Shown here piece by piece: positions 1 through 7,605 of a stretch of 64,000 nt of DNA. Position 1 is the stretch's first letter. Each line of letters starts with the position of its first letter. The translations under genes and the position numbers were made by a program. The notes beneath the pieces are model-generated. The model was not told the DNA's origin, searched no databases, and was given only the letters and a program-made list of their open reading frames with translations. Source of the stretch: Rhodospirillales bacterium (GTDB lineage Bacteria; Pseudomonadota; Alphaproteobacteria; Rhodospirillales; Shumkoniaceae); assembly GCA_014859895.1 (NCBI GenBank), contig JACZKS010000089.1:26352-90351 (forward strand), given 5' to 3'.

Positions 1-167
1 CCCGACAGGAAATGCAGTCGCTGGGCGATCAGCTCCTTGCCGGTGCCGCGCTCGCCGATGACCAGCACCGGGCGCTCCAGCGGCGCCGCCCGCGACGTGA
101 GTTCCATCACTTCGAGGAAAGCGGGGGACTGGCCGATCAGCGGCGGCAGGTCGTGCGGGGCATCCAT
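1..167 (-). CDS. pspF: PspF, sigma54 enhancer-binding activator of the psp operon (5' end only)
   Basis: Only the first 55 codons are in the window; the gene runs off the left edge. The translation starts MDAPHDLPPLIGQSPAFLEV and contains VLVIGERGTGKELIA, the variant Walker A (GERGTGKE) of sigma54-dependent AAA+ activators. As in PspF, there is no receiver or sensory domain before the AAA+ domain. The gene diverges from pspA, which is the usual PspF arrangement. PspF is known to hydrolyse ATP to remodel sigma54-RNA polymerase at psp promoters and to be held inactive by PspA. The start at 167 is the first ATG upstream of the conserved IGQSP segment. The identification is strong because of the psp neighbours; a related NtrC-family protein is the alternative. 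Confidence 0.88.
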   Translation of the reverse strand, partial: MDAPHDLPPLIGQSPAFLEVMELTSRAAPLERPVLVIGERGTGKELIAQRLHFLS

Positions 168-175
168 GGAGAGAT

Positions 176-206
176 AATACCAATAAACAGCGAAAAATAC
201 CAATAA
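176..206. repeat. Two 11-bp direct repeats in the pspF upstream region
   Basis: AATACCAATAA occurs at 176-186 and again at 196-206, a 20-bp period that places both copies on nearly the same face of the helix. They lie 9 to 39 bp upstream of the pspF start, in its leader or promoter. They could be binding sites for PspF (autoregulation or activation of pspA) or another regulator; this is inference. Confidence 0.45.
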
Positions 207-287
207 TCGGTGTTTTAGCGCGTAGGCTTGGTCGGCGTCTTTCGGAAAATACTTTGTATTTCAACAAGTTGTCTGACATCGGCCGGT

Positions 288-304
288 TGGCACGATCCCT
301 GCTC
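288..304 (+). promoter_or_regulatory. Sigma54 (-24/-12) promoter of pspA
   Basis: The sequence TGGCACGATCCCTGCTC has the invariant GG and GC separated by exactly 10 bases (GG at 289-290, GC at 301-302), as required for sigma54 promoters. It lies 47 bp upstream of the pspA start, on the correct strand, next to the gene for a sigma54 activator. Confidence 0.85.
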
Positions 305-350
305 CTGGATAGGCACGCAGACCACCAGCCGAATGAGGAAAGGCAAATCC

Positions 351-1028
351 ATGGGTATCTTCTCGCGCCTCACCGACATCATCAATTCGAACGTCAACGG
401 CATCCTGGATCGCGCCGAGGACCCGGAAAAGATCATCCGGCTCATCATCCAGGAAATGGAGGAAACGCTGGTCGAGGTGCGCGCCACCGCGGCCCATTCC
501 ATTGCCGAGAAGAAGGAAATCCAGCGCAGCCTGTCGCGCTACGAGAACGCCCAGGCCGAATGGGCGAGGAAGGCCGAGGTGGCGCTGGCCAAGGATCGCG
601 AAGATCTCGCCAAGGCGGCGCTGGGCGAAAAGGCCAAGCTGGCCGACACCGCCGCCGCGCTCAAGGCCGAGATCGACGCCCTCGACGAGGCGCTTTCCCG
701 CAACCAGGACGACATCGTCAAGTTGCAGGACAAGCTGCGCGAGGCCAAGGCCAAGCAGAAGTCGATCGCGGCGCGCCACGAGACGGCCTCGTCCAGGCTG
801 CGGGTGCGCCGGCAGCTTTACGACGGCAAGATCGAGGACGCCTTCGCCCGATTCGAGACCATGGAAAAGCGCCTTGACGCCACCGAGGGAGAAGTCGAGG
901 CTTTCGATCTGGGCCGGACCCGGTCGTTGAAGGACGAGATCGCCGAGTTGGAAACCGAGAGCGCGGTCGAGGAAGAACTGGCCGCGCTGAAGGCGCGCCT
1001 CGCCAAGCGCCGGGGTTCGAAGGATTGA
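351..1028 (+). CDS. pspA: PspA, phage shock protein A (ESCRT-III-like membrane-repair coiled coil)
   Basis: This 225-residue protein begins MGIFSRLTDIINSNVNGILD and continues DRAEDPEKIIRLIIQEMEE, the typical PspA/IM30 N-terminal amphipathic helix and helix 1. Almost all the rest (about residues 25-220) is charged, heptad-like coiled coil, as expected for a protein that polymerises on damaged inner membrane and also binds and inhibits PspF. The length matches the family (about 220-230). The start at 351 was chosen because the conserved MGIFSR begins there; an in-frame upstream extension would overlap the sigma54 promoter. It is the first gene of the operon and is followed 13 bp later by pspB. 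Confidence 0.95.
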   Translation: MGIFSRLTDIINSNVNGILDRAEDPEKIIRLIIQEMEETLVEVRATAAHSIAEKKEIQRSLSRYENAQAEWARKAEVALAKDREDLAKAALGEKAKLADTAAALKAEIDALDEALSRNQDDIVKLQDKLREAKAKQKSIAARHETASSRLRVRRQLYDGKIEDAFARFETMEKRLDATEGEVEAFDLGRTRSLKDEIAELETESAVEEELAALKARLAKRRGSKD

Positions 1029-1041
1029 GCGGGAGATCCCG

Positions 1042-1275
1042 ATGCCGTTCCTGGAGTTCATCCACGTGCCGTTGATCGTCTTCATGGTGATCGTGGCGCC
1101 GCTGTGGATCATCATCCACTACAGCACGCGCTGGCGTTCGACCCGGACGCTGTCGGCCGACGACGAGAAGATCCTGGCCGATCTGTGGGAGAGCGTCCCC
1201 AAGATGGAAGGCCGCATCAAGAACCTCGAGCGCATCCTTGACGCCGAGGTCCCCCACTGGAGGGAACAGCTATGA
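1042..1275 (+). CDS. pspB: PspB, phage shock protein B
   Basis: A 77-residue protein with one N-terminal membrane segment (about residues 8-27, VPLIVFMVIVAPLWIIIHY) and a basic, then acidic helical cytoplasmic tail with the PspB-type segment LSADDEKILADLWESVPKMEGRI. PspB is known to act with PspC at the inner membrane to sequester PspA and release PspF. It is the second gene of the psp operon and its stop overlaps the next start (ATGA, 1272-1275). Length and order fit the family. Confidence 0.93.
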   Translation: MPFLEFIHVPLIVFMVIVAPLWIIIHYSTRWRSTRTLSADDEKILADLWESVPKMEGRIKNLERILDAEVPHWREQL

Positions 1276-1508
1276 CCCGCCATGATTTTCATGACATCCG
1301 CCGTCGCGCCGCGAGGCTGCGCCGTTGGCCGGGCGCCATTGTTCTGGGCGTCTGCGCGGCGGTGGCGACGCGCTTTGGCATCGGCGCCTGGTGGGTGCGG
1401 GGCGCTACGCTGCTGGCCCTTCTCTGGGCGCCCCTCACCACGGTTCTTCTCTACCTGCTGGCCGCGGTTCTGTTGGCCCGCAACCCGGCTTGGCGGTGGC
1501 CGGCATGA
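1272..1508 (+). CDS. Small PspC-domain membrane protein
   Basis: A 78-residue protein, translationally coupled to pspB and to the next gene by ATGA overlaps at both ends. About residues 26-69 read as a PspC domain: GVCAAVATRFGIGAWWVRGA followed by a hydrophobic segment. Compare GVCAGVADYFGISPWLVRIG in the neighbouring pspC. It therefore looks like a second, minimal PspC copy without the cytoplasmic C-terminal region. It sits between pspB and pspC; it is not a recognisable PspD. It may form a hetero-oligomer with PspB/PspC (inference). Confidence 0.75.
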   Translation: MTRHDFHDIRRRAARLRRWPGAIVLGVCAAVATRFGIGAWWVRGATLLALLWAPLTTVLLYLLAAVLLARNPAWRWPA

Positions 1509-1957
1509 GATCCTGTCGTCCCCCCTTCGGCGGGCGGTGGCGCCACCGCCACGGCTGGGCTCCGTGGGAAGCGGGTGACGCCGGCCGCCCCAGCCCCAAC
1601 CGGCTCTATCGCAATCTCGACAATGCTATGATCAAGGGCGTCTGCGCTGGCGTCGCCGACTATTTCGGCATCTCTCCGTGGTTGGTGCGCATCGGCACGC
1701 TGATCCTGTTGTTCAGCTTCACCGTGCCGACGATCATCGTCTACTTCATCCTCGTCAAGATGGTGCCGCCGCGCCCGGCCGGGCTTTATGAAACCTCCGA
1801 GGAGGAAGTCTTCTGGACCCGCGTACGGGTCGAGCCGGTGGGCATGGTCTCCAACCTGCGGCGCCAGTTTCGGGACATGGAGAAACGCCTGCGCGATCTT
1901 GAGACCTACGTCACGTCGCGCGAATTCGGGCTGGATCGTGAAATCAAGGACCTTTAG
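1505..1957 (+). CDS. pspC: PspC, phage shock protein C
   Basis: A 150-residue protein with an Arg/Pro-rich N-terminus, a PspC domain (about residues 40-88; LYRNLDNAMIKGVCAGVADY, then a membrane helix around TLILLFSFTVPTIIVYFILV) and a C-terminal helical region ending in MEKRLRDLETYVTSREFGLD, like the leucine-zipper tail of PspC. PspC is known to sense envelope stress with PspB and bind PspA. The start at 1505 overlaps the preceding stop (ATGA), and an upstream in-frame start would run through the previous gene. It is the last gene of the psp operon; the next gene converges with a 6-bp gap. Confidence 0.92.
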   Translation: MRSCRPPFGGRWRHRHGWAPWEAGDAGRPSPNRLYRNLDNAMIKGVCAGVADYFGISPWLVRIGTLILLFSFTVPTIIVYFILVKMVPPRPAGLYETSEEEVFWTRVRVEPVGMVSNLRRQFRDMEKRLRDLETYVTSREFGLDREIKDL

Positions 1958-1963
1958 GCGAAT

Positions 1964-2728
1964 TTAACGGCCGCCGCCGAAAACCTGGCGCAACAGATCC
2001 GTCGTCCGGGCGGCCGGGTTGTCGCGAATGGCCGCCTCCTCTTTGGCGACGTAGTGGAAAATGCCGTCTAGGCCTTTATCGACGACATGGCCGGAAAGAT
2101 CCGCCTTGACGTCGGGAACGAGCGGAATGGCGCTGTAGCGCCCCATCATGCTGTCGTAGGCCTTGACGGCGCCTGCCTGCGCCATCGCGTCGTCGACCAG
2201 GGGCTTCATGCGCTGGCTCAGGGCCGGCGTCATCTTGCCGCGAAAGTACTGGGTGGCGGCGTCCTTGGGGCCATTAAAGATGCGCTGTGCGTCATCGAGG
2301 CTCATGTCCCGAATGGCCTCCCACAGCAGCGGCTTGGCCTCGGTTGCGGCCATCTCGGCGGCGCGGTTCATACGGCTTTCCAGATCGTCGGCCATGCCCG
2401 CCATGCCGGCCTTGCGCAACCAGCCCTGCACGGTTTGCAATTGGGCGGGCAGGGGGATGTGAATGGCCGGATCGCCGTTGAAGCCATCGACGGCGCCGAC
2501 CTTCGCGACCACCCGTTCGACGCCCACGTGCAGTGCTTCCTTCAGCCCGGCGGCGATGTCTGCGGTCTGCTGGGTGCCACCCTGGCTGCCGCCGAGGGTG
2601 CCAAGAAGGCCGCGCGCCTTGCCCATGATATCGCTTTGCGCCCCAGCCGTGCCTGTGGTCAGCACGATTGCCGCCACAAGGCAGCCTGCCAATCCGCGTA
2701 TGGCCATGGTCCATGCCCCTCTGTTCAC
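1964..2728 (-). CDS. DUF4197 family secreted protein
   Basis: A 254-residue protein with an N-terminal signal peptide (MAIRGLAGCLVAAIVLTTGT ... AGAQS, cleavage likely after AGA). The mature part carries family features: AAGLKEALHVGVERVV near the start, FNGDPAIHIPLP, DAQRIFNGPKDAATQYF, and a C-terminal KGLDGIFHYVAKEEAAIRDN. These match the DUF4197 family, whose function is unknown; members are small periplasmic helical proteins. The start could be 2728 or the downstream Met of MAIRG (2707), which gives a cleaner signal peptide. The gene converges with pspC and is monocistronic. Confidence 0.82.
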   Translation of the reverse strand: MNRGAWTMAIRGLAGCLVAAIVLTTGTAGAQSDIMGKARGLLGTLGGSQGGTQQTADIAAGLKEALHVGVERVVAKVGAVDGFNGDPAIHIPLPAQLQTVQGWLRKAGMAGMADDLESRMNRAAEMAATEAKPLLWEAIRDMSLDDAQRIFNGPKDAATQYFRGKMTPALSQRMKPLVDDAMAQAGAVKAYDSMMGRYSAIPLVPDVKADLSGHVVDKGLDGIFHYVAKEEAAIRDNPAARTTDLLRQVFGGGR

Positions 2729-3019
2729 ATGCTTCCAGAGGATAGACCCAATAGCCTGCTCAGGGAAGCGCCAGGCCGAACCATACGTGGTGAAATGAAT
2801 TCAATATGCTGTTTTGTATCGGCGCGGGTGGCGGAAAATGAGAAAGCGTTTATTTAATTAGCTGTAATAAAATAAAAAAATCACCACTCCCTTTCATCAT
2901 GCGGAAAAACGGCCTTGAAATAATGCATTCATAATGCATTTAATGGGGTGTGGCCTGCGGCGGCGCTCGCATGCGCGCACCGGTTCAAAAGGGCCCCCGC
3001 CTGATTTATGGAGAATGCG
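2729..3019. other. Intergenic region with an AT-rich segment between divergent genes
   Basis: About 290 bp without a credible gene. The part from about 2795 to 2950 is much richer in A and T than the surroundings (for example 2848-2882) and contains a near-repeat ATAATGCATTCATAATGCAT at 2919-2938. It lies upstream of both divergent genes and probably holds their promoters; I could not fix -35/-10 elements confidently. Confidence 0.4.
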
Positions 3020-4192
3020 ATGCAGAACAGTTACCAAGCCGGCCGGCATTTCCTGCAGATCCCGGGACCGTCCAATGTGCCCGATCGAATCCTGCGGGCG
3101 ATGGCAAAGCCGACCATCAGTCACCGTGACCCGGAATTCCAGCGCCTCGGCCGCGACATCCTCGATCGCATCCGCCCGGTGTTCAAGACCGAGCAGCCGG
3201 TGATCATCTATCCGTCCTCGGGCACGGGGGCGTGGGAAGCCGCGCTGACCAACACGCTTTCGGCCGGCGACAGGGTGCTGATGTTCGAGACCGGCCACTT
3301 CTCCATGCTGTGGGAGAAGATGGCCCGCAAGATCGGTCTCGACGTCGACTATGTGGCGGGCGATTGGCGCCACGGCGCCGATCCCGATGTCGTCGAGGCC
3401 AAGCTGGCCGAAGATCGCGCCCACAAGATCAAGGCCGTCTGCGTGGTGCATAACGAAACCTCGACCGGCGTCGCCTCGCGGGTGGCCGAGGTGCGCCAGG
3501 CGATGGACCACGCCAGGCATCCGGCGCTGCTGCTGGTGGACACCATTTCGTCGCTGGCCTCCCTCGACTACAGACACGACGAATGGGGCGTCGACGTCAC
3601 CGTCGGCTGTTCGCAGAAGGGCTTGATGCTGCCCCCCGGTCTCGGTTTCAACGCCATCAGCCAAAAGGCGTTGGCGGCTTCGAAGAAGGCCGGCCTTATG
3701 CATTCCTATTGGAATTGGGAGGATATGCTGGCTTCCAACAAGACTGGCTTCTTTCCCTATACGCCTGCGACCAACCTGCTTTATGGCCTCAAGGAAGCCA
3801 TCGATATGTTGCTGGAGGAGGGGCTGGAGAACGTCTTCACCCGCCACGCCCGCCACGGCGAGGCGACGCGGCGCGCGGTCAGGGCCTGGGGCCTGGAGAT
3901 CCAGTGCCTGGACGAGCGCGAGTACAGCGGCGTGCTGACCGCCGTGCGCCTGCCCGACGGCCATAACGCCGACGCCTTCCGCAAGGTGGTGCTGGAGCAT
4001 TTCAACATGTCGCTCGGCAACGGCCTCAGCAAGTTGCAGGGCAAGGTCTTCCGCATCGGGCATCTGGGGGATTTCAACGACCTGACCCTGATGGGCACCC
4101 TCGCTGGGGTCGAGATGGGCCTTGTGGTGGCCCGGGTTCCCCACACCAAGGGCGGCGCTCAGGCTGCTCTCGACCACCTGGCGAAAGCCTGA
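3020..4192 (+). CDS. sgaA: Serine--glyoxylate aminotransferase (class V PLP enzyme)
   Basis: A 390-residue class V aminotransferase. The N-terminal PGPSNVPDRILRAMA, the SSGTGAWEAAL segment and HNETSTG are hallmarks of the serine-glyoxylate / alanine-glyoxylate transaminase group. The PLP Schiff-base lysine is K200 in VGCSQKGLMLPPG, and VDTISSLAS holds the PLP-pyridine aspartate. The enzyme transfers the amino group of serine to glyoxylate, giving hydroxypyruvate and glycine (serine cycle or photorespiratory-type glyoxylate disposal). The start at 3020 is preferred over the in-frame ATG at 3008 because GGAG at 3010-3013 is correctly spaced for 3020. It is monocistronic, followed by a strong terminator. 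Related class V enzymes acting on other amino acids cannot be excluded. Confidence 0.88.
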   Translation: MQNSYQAGRHFLQIPGPSNVPDRILRAMAKPTISHRDPEFQRLGRDILDRIRPVFKTEQPVIIYPSSGTGAWEAALTNTLSAGDRVLMFETGHFSMLWEKMARKIGLDVDYVAGDWRHGADPDVVEAKLAEDRAHKIKAVCVVHNETSTGVASRVAEVRQAMDHARHPALLLVDTISSLASLDYRHDEWGVDVTVGCSQKGLMLPPGLGFNAISQKALAASKKAGLMHSYWNWEDMLASNKTGFFPYTPATNLLYGLKEAIDMLLEEGLENVFTRHARHGEATRRAVRAWGLEIQCLDEREYSGVLTAVRLPDGHNADAFRKVVLEHFNMSLGNGLSKLQGKVFRIGHLGDFNDLTLMGTLAGVEMGLVVARVPHTKGGAQAALDHLAKA

Positions 4193-4251
4193 CGCTCTGA
4201 AAATGCGCGGCGCAGCCCTTGGGCCGTGCCGCAACTCCCATCACGTCCGCC

Positions 4252-4282
4252 AACCCGCCGCCCGTCCGGGCGGCGGGTTTTT
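4252..4282 (+). terminator. Rho-independent terminator after sgaA
   Basis: A perfect 12-bp stem: AACCCGCCGCCC (4252-4263), loop GTCC, GGGCGGCGGGTT (4268-4279), followed by a run of T. It lies 60 bp after the aminotransferase stop. Confidence 0.92.
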
Positions 4283-4526
4283 CCCTGTCGGTGATTCTGG
4301 AAGTTGCGATTGCGCCGCGACCTGACTTGTGCTATGTTCATTTAAATGAATACGTTCATTCTGATGAACGGATAAGAAATTGACGCGACCGGGACGGAGG
4401 GGGGCGGACATGCCTCCAATATCATTTTCAAGCTCGAGCGAGGTGTCCTGCGCGTCGGCCCGCCCCTCCCGTTTTCTTGCGCCAAGACCCAGTAGAGAAC
4501 CGGCAAAGACAATAAGGAGCCTTCAC
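4283..4526 (+). promoter_or_regulatory. Leader/operator region of the TTT-1 operon with tandem palindromes (4336-4369)
   Basis: TTCATTTAAATGAA (4337-4350) is a perfect 14-bp palindrome. An adjacent second dyad, GTTCATTCTGATGAAC (4354-4369), has 6-bp arms GTTCAT/ATGAAC. Both share the half-site GTTCATT at an 18-bp offset (4336 and 4354). This is a typical two-dimer operator arrangement. It lies about 160 bp upstream of tctC in an operon that encodes an IclR-type regulator, so that regulator is the natural candidate ligand (inference). The rest of the 334-bp gap shows no supportable gene; AAGGAG at 4514-4519 is the tctC ribosome site. Confidence 0.65.
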
Positions 4527-5486
4527 ATGAAGCATACCCGTCTGCTCACTTGCGCCGTAGCCGGCGCTATCGCGCTGGCCCTTCCCGTGGGCGTCATGGC
4601 GGCGGATTTCCCGTCCCGCGGCCTTGAGTTCGTCGCCGGTTATACGCCGGGCGGCGGCCACGACATCATGCTGCGCACCATGGCGAAGATCATCCAGGAA
4701 GGGAAGATCGTCGCCGTGCCGATTACCGTGGTGAACAAGCCGGGCGGCGCGGGCGCGGTGTCGCTGGGCTATCTCAACGGCCACAAGGGCGACGGCCATT
4801 TCCTGATGGCCTCGACCTCGTCGTTCGTTACCACCCCGCTGACCTCCAATATCGGCCTCAACTACAAGAACTTCACGCCGATCGCCCGCCTGGGCATCGA
4901 CCCCGAACTGTTGCTGGTGAATGCCCAGTCGAACCTGAAGTCCCTGAAGGACATCGCGGCCGCCGGCAAGGTGCTGAACGTCGGGGGTACCGGCAAGGGT
5001 GGCATCGAGCAGATCGTCACCGTCCTGTTTGCCAAGGCGCTGGGCAAGAAGCTCAACTACATCCCGTTCCAAAGCGACGGTGAGGTGGTGACGGCCCTGC
5101 TCAGCAACCACGTCGATTTCATCGTCAGCAATCCGGGATCCGCCGGAGAATTCATCAAGACGAAGCAGTTCGTGGCCCTTGCCATCAGCACCGAAACCCG
5201 GTCCCAGACACTGCCGGACGTGCCGACTTTCAAGGAGCAGGGCTACGACATCACGCTCAGCCTTTTCCGCGGGGTCGTTGCCGCCGGCGATATCGGTGCC
5301 GCCGAAAAGAAATACCTGGCCGAGATGGTGCGCAAGCTGAGCGAAACCGACGAGTGGAAGAAGTCCTATCTGGAGAAGAACCGCGTCGAGCCGGCCTTCC
5401 TCGGGCCTGACGAATACGCGGCCTTCCTGGCCGATATGAACGAAGTCTACCGCACTTCGCTCACCGAACTCGGCATCATCAAGTAG
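4527..5486 (+). CDS. TctC-type periplasmic binding protein of a tripartite tricarboxylate transporter (system 1)
   Basis: A 319-residue protein with a signal peptide (MKHTRLLTCAVAGAIALALP ... VMAAD) and the Bug/TctC fold. FVAGYTPGGGHDIMLRTMAK is the ligand-loop motif (classically PGGxxD) and NKPGGAGAVSLGYL the second family motif. TctC-family proteins bind carboxylic acids in the periplasm and deliver them to TctA/TctB. The start at 4527 has AAGGAG 7 bp upstream; longer in-frame starts have no ribosome site and would lack the signal peptide at the N-terminus. It heads the operon tctC-tctB-tctA-iclR-CoA transferase-lyase. The substrate is unknown; the downstream enzymes suggest a hydroxy- or dicarboxylic acid that is activated to a CoA ester. 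Confidence 0.9.
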   Translation: MKHTRLLTCAVAGAIALALPVGVMAADFPSRGLEFVAGYTPGGGHDIMLRTMAKIIQEGKIVAVPITVVNKPGGAGAVSLGYLNGHKGDGHFLMASTSSFVTTPLTSNIGLNYKNFTPIARLGIDPELLLVNAQSNLKSLKDIAAAGKVLNVGGTGKGGIEQIVTVLFAKALGKKLNYIPFQSDGEVVTALLSNHVDFIVSNPGSAGEFIKTKQFVALAISTETRSQTLPDVPTFKEQGYDITLSLFRGVVAAGDIGAAEKKYLAEMVRKLSETDEWKKSYLEKNRVEPAFLGPDEYAAFLADMNEVYRTSLTELGIIK

Positions 5487-5528
5487 GGTTCGTACACCCT
5501 TCCTGCCTTCAGTCGTGCGGAGAGCTCC

Positions 5529-5999
5529 ATGAAGATGTCAGAAATCATCCTGCTGGCGGGACTGACCGTGTTTTCCCTGATCCTGCTGGGGAGCAGTCTG
5601 GAAATGCCGTATTCCGCCGAGGAGACGTTCGGGCCCGGGTTCCTGCCGTTGAACCTGTCGGTTGCCCTGCTGATCCTGGTCGGAATCACGGTGCTCCGGG
5701 TCGTGCTGGCGGCCCGACGGGCGCGCCAGCACGCTTCGCCGGCCGAAGCGGAGGGGACGAACTTGGCCCCGCCGGCGGCGGGCAGAACGGGCGTTCTGCT
5801 CGCCGCCATGGGCACGGTGGGCATCGGCATCCTGGCCATGCGCTACGTCGGCGTGCTGCCGGCCCTGGCGGTCCTGCTGACCGTCATCTCGTGGCGGTTC
5901 GCCGGCCATTCGCCCGTCCGGTCGGCCAGAGTCAGCGCCATTACGGTCCTGGCCATCTATGGGATTTTCAAACTGTGGCTGGGCATTCCGCTGGTCTGA
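5529..5999 (+). CDS. TctB-type small membrane subunit of TTT transporter 1
   Basis: A 156-residue protein with about four membrane helices (approx. residues 5-22, 38-57, 88-120 containing two, and 135-155) and the TctB-type segment EETFGPGFLPLNLSVALLIL near residue 35. It lies between the tctC and tctA homologues with a 42-bp gap on the 5' side. TctB is the poorly conserved small permease subunit; assignment rests on size, topology and position. Confidence 0.85.
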   Translation: MKMSEIILLAGLTVFSLILLGSSLEMPYSAEETFGPGFLPLNLSVALLILVGITVLRVVLAARRARQHASPAEAEGTNLAPPAAGRTGVLLAAMGTVGIGILAMRYVGVLPALAVLLTVISWRFAGHSPVRSARVSAITVLAIYGIFKLWLGIPLV

Positions 6000-6036
6000 C
6001 GCGCCGCGCCCTCCGGTTCTTCCAAGGAAAGCCGAT

Positions 6037-7548
6037 ATGCTCGATTCTCTGATTCACCTGGCCGCCGGCATCGATGCCGTCCTGACGCCCTATAACTTGG
6101 CGGTCATCTTCGTGGCCGGCATGATCGGCACCGTCGTCGGCGCACTGCCGGGCCTCGGCCCGTCGTCGGGCATCGCGTTGATGCTGCCGCTGACCTTCGG
6201 CATGCCGCATGTCGCCGGCCTATGCCTGCTGACCGGCGTCTACCTGGGCACCATGTACGGTGGGCGCATCACCTCCATCCTCATCAACACGCCCGGCGAC
6301 GCCCCGGCCATCGTCACCGCCATCGAAGGCTATCCCATGATGTGCCAGGGGCGGGGCGGTCTGGCGCTTGGCATTTCCGCCGTCAGTTCCTTCGTCGGCG
6401 GCACCTTCGGCTTGGTCGTTCTCATCTTCTTCGCCCCCATCGTCACCGCATACGCCATCTACCTTGGGGCGCCCGAATACTTCATGCTCATGGTGGTGGG
6501 GCTTAGCACCATCGTGTTGCTGGCCGGCGACAATGTCGTCAAGGCGCTGATCGCCACCCTGTTCGGTGCCCTGGTCAGTACCTTCGGCAGCGATTATGTG
6601 TCGGGGCACGTGCGCTTCGCGTTCCTGCCCGATCTGATCGAAGGCATCGACTTCGTCGCCATCATCATCGGCCTTTATGGCTTGAGCGAGGTGTTCCACA
6701 ACATCGAAAAGCGGACGGTCCTGAACTTGGGCAAGCCGAGCCTGAAGATCCGGGAGTACGTTCCCGACGCGGCCTCGCTGCGCGAGGGGGCGCTGCCCAC
6801 GTTGCGGGGGTCCCTGCTGGGCAATGCCATCGGCATCCTGCCGGGGGCCGGTCCGACGATCGCGACCTTCCTGGCCTACGCGCTGGAGCGCAAGTTGTCG
6901 CGCCATCCGGAAAAATTCGGCCATGGCGCGATAGCCGGACTGGCCAGCCCCGAGGCAGCCAACAACGCCGCCGTGCCGGGTGCGCTGATTCCGCTGATCA
7001 CGCTTGGCATCCCCGGCTCCGGCGGCACCGCCATTATGCTGGGCGCCCTGATCATCTTCGGCCTGCAGCCCGGACCTCTCCTGATGATGCAGTCGGGCGA
7101 CGTGGTGTGGGGGATGATCGCCGGGCTGGTGGTCGGCAACGTCTTCCTACTGTTCTCCAACGTCCTTTTGATCCCGCTGTTCATCAATCTGCTCCGGGTG
7201 ATCCAGACGCACCTCGCCAGCGTGGTCATCGGGCTGTGCCTGGTAGGCGCCTTTTCCCTCAACTACTCGCTCTTCAACGTCTGGATCGTGCTGATCTTCG
7301 GCGTCGTGGGCTACCTGATGCGCAAGCACAGCTATCCTTCCGGGCCGTTCATCCTGGCGGTGGTCCTGACGCCGCTGGCGGAAAACTATTTCCGCCAGTC
7401 CATTATGCTGTCCCAGGGGTCCTGGGGCATCTTCGTCGAGCGGCCGATCTCCCTGACCCTGGTCCTGCTCATGGCGGCGACCATCGCGATCGCCATCATG
7501 AACAAGCAGGGTATGTTCAAACGGGGGCCGGCGAGCCGGGCGTCCTGA
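6037..7548 (+). CDS. TctA-type large permease subunit of TTT transporter 1
   Basis: A 503-residue integral membrane protein with about 12 hydrophobic segments and the two conserved TctA blocks: GTVVGALPGLGPSSGIALML (about 31-50) and the internal-repeat block GNAIGILPGAGPTIATFLAY (about 265-285). ASPEAANNAAVPGALIPLIT and TLGIPGSGGTAIMLGALIIF are further family signatures. The start at 6037 (AAGGAAA upstream) places the N-terminus as in homologues; an in-frame upstream extension would overlap tctB. It imports the TctC-bound acid in a cation-coupled manner (family knowledge). Confidence 0.93.
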   Translation: MLDSLIHLAAGIDAVLTPYNLAVIFVAGMIGTVVGALPGLGPSSGIALMLPLTFGMPHVAGLCLLTGVYLGTMYGGRITSILINTPGDAPAIVTAIEGYPMMCQGRGGLALGISAVSSFVGGTFGLVVLIFFAPIVTAYAIYLGAPEYFMLMVVGLSTIVLLAGDNVVKALIATLFGALVSTFGSDYVSGHVRFAFLPDLIEGIDFVAIIIGLYGLSEVFHNIEKRTVLNLGKPSLKIREYVPDAASLREGALPTLRGSLLGNAIGILPGAGPTIATFLAYALERKLSRHPEKFGHGAIAGLASPEAANNAAVPGALIPLITLGIPGSGGTAIMLGALIIFGLQPGPLLMMQSGDVVWGMIAGLVVGNVFLLFSNVLLIPLFINLLRVIQTHLASVVIGLCLVGAFSLNYSLFNVWIVLIFGVVGYLMRKHSYPSGPFILAVVLTPLAENYFRQSIMLSQGSWGIFVERPISLTLVLLMAATIAIAIMNKQGMFKRGPASRAS

Positions 7549-7605
7549 TCCGACGCCGGCCCGGCCCCAGGGCAAATTGCGACGACTGGCAAACGGACGG
7601 AACAC

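Noticed and set aside
1979..1993. A third near-match to the flgD/fliC box (AAAACCTGGCGCAA)
   Set aside because: It is inside the coding end of the DUF4197 gene (LLRQVFGGG codons), is not upstream of any flagellar gene and lacks the outer bases of the 14-bp element.
2897..4234. Long open frame antisense to the aminotransferase
   Set aside because: Many genes here have long antisense frames because of high GC. It lacks family motifs and a ribosome site, and the plus strand encodes an unmistakable class V aminotransferase.
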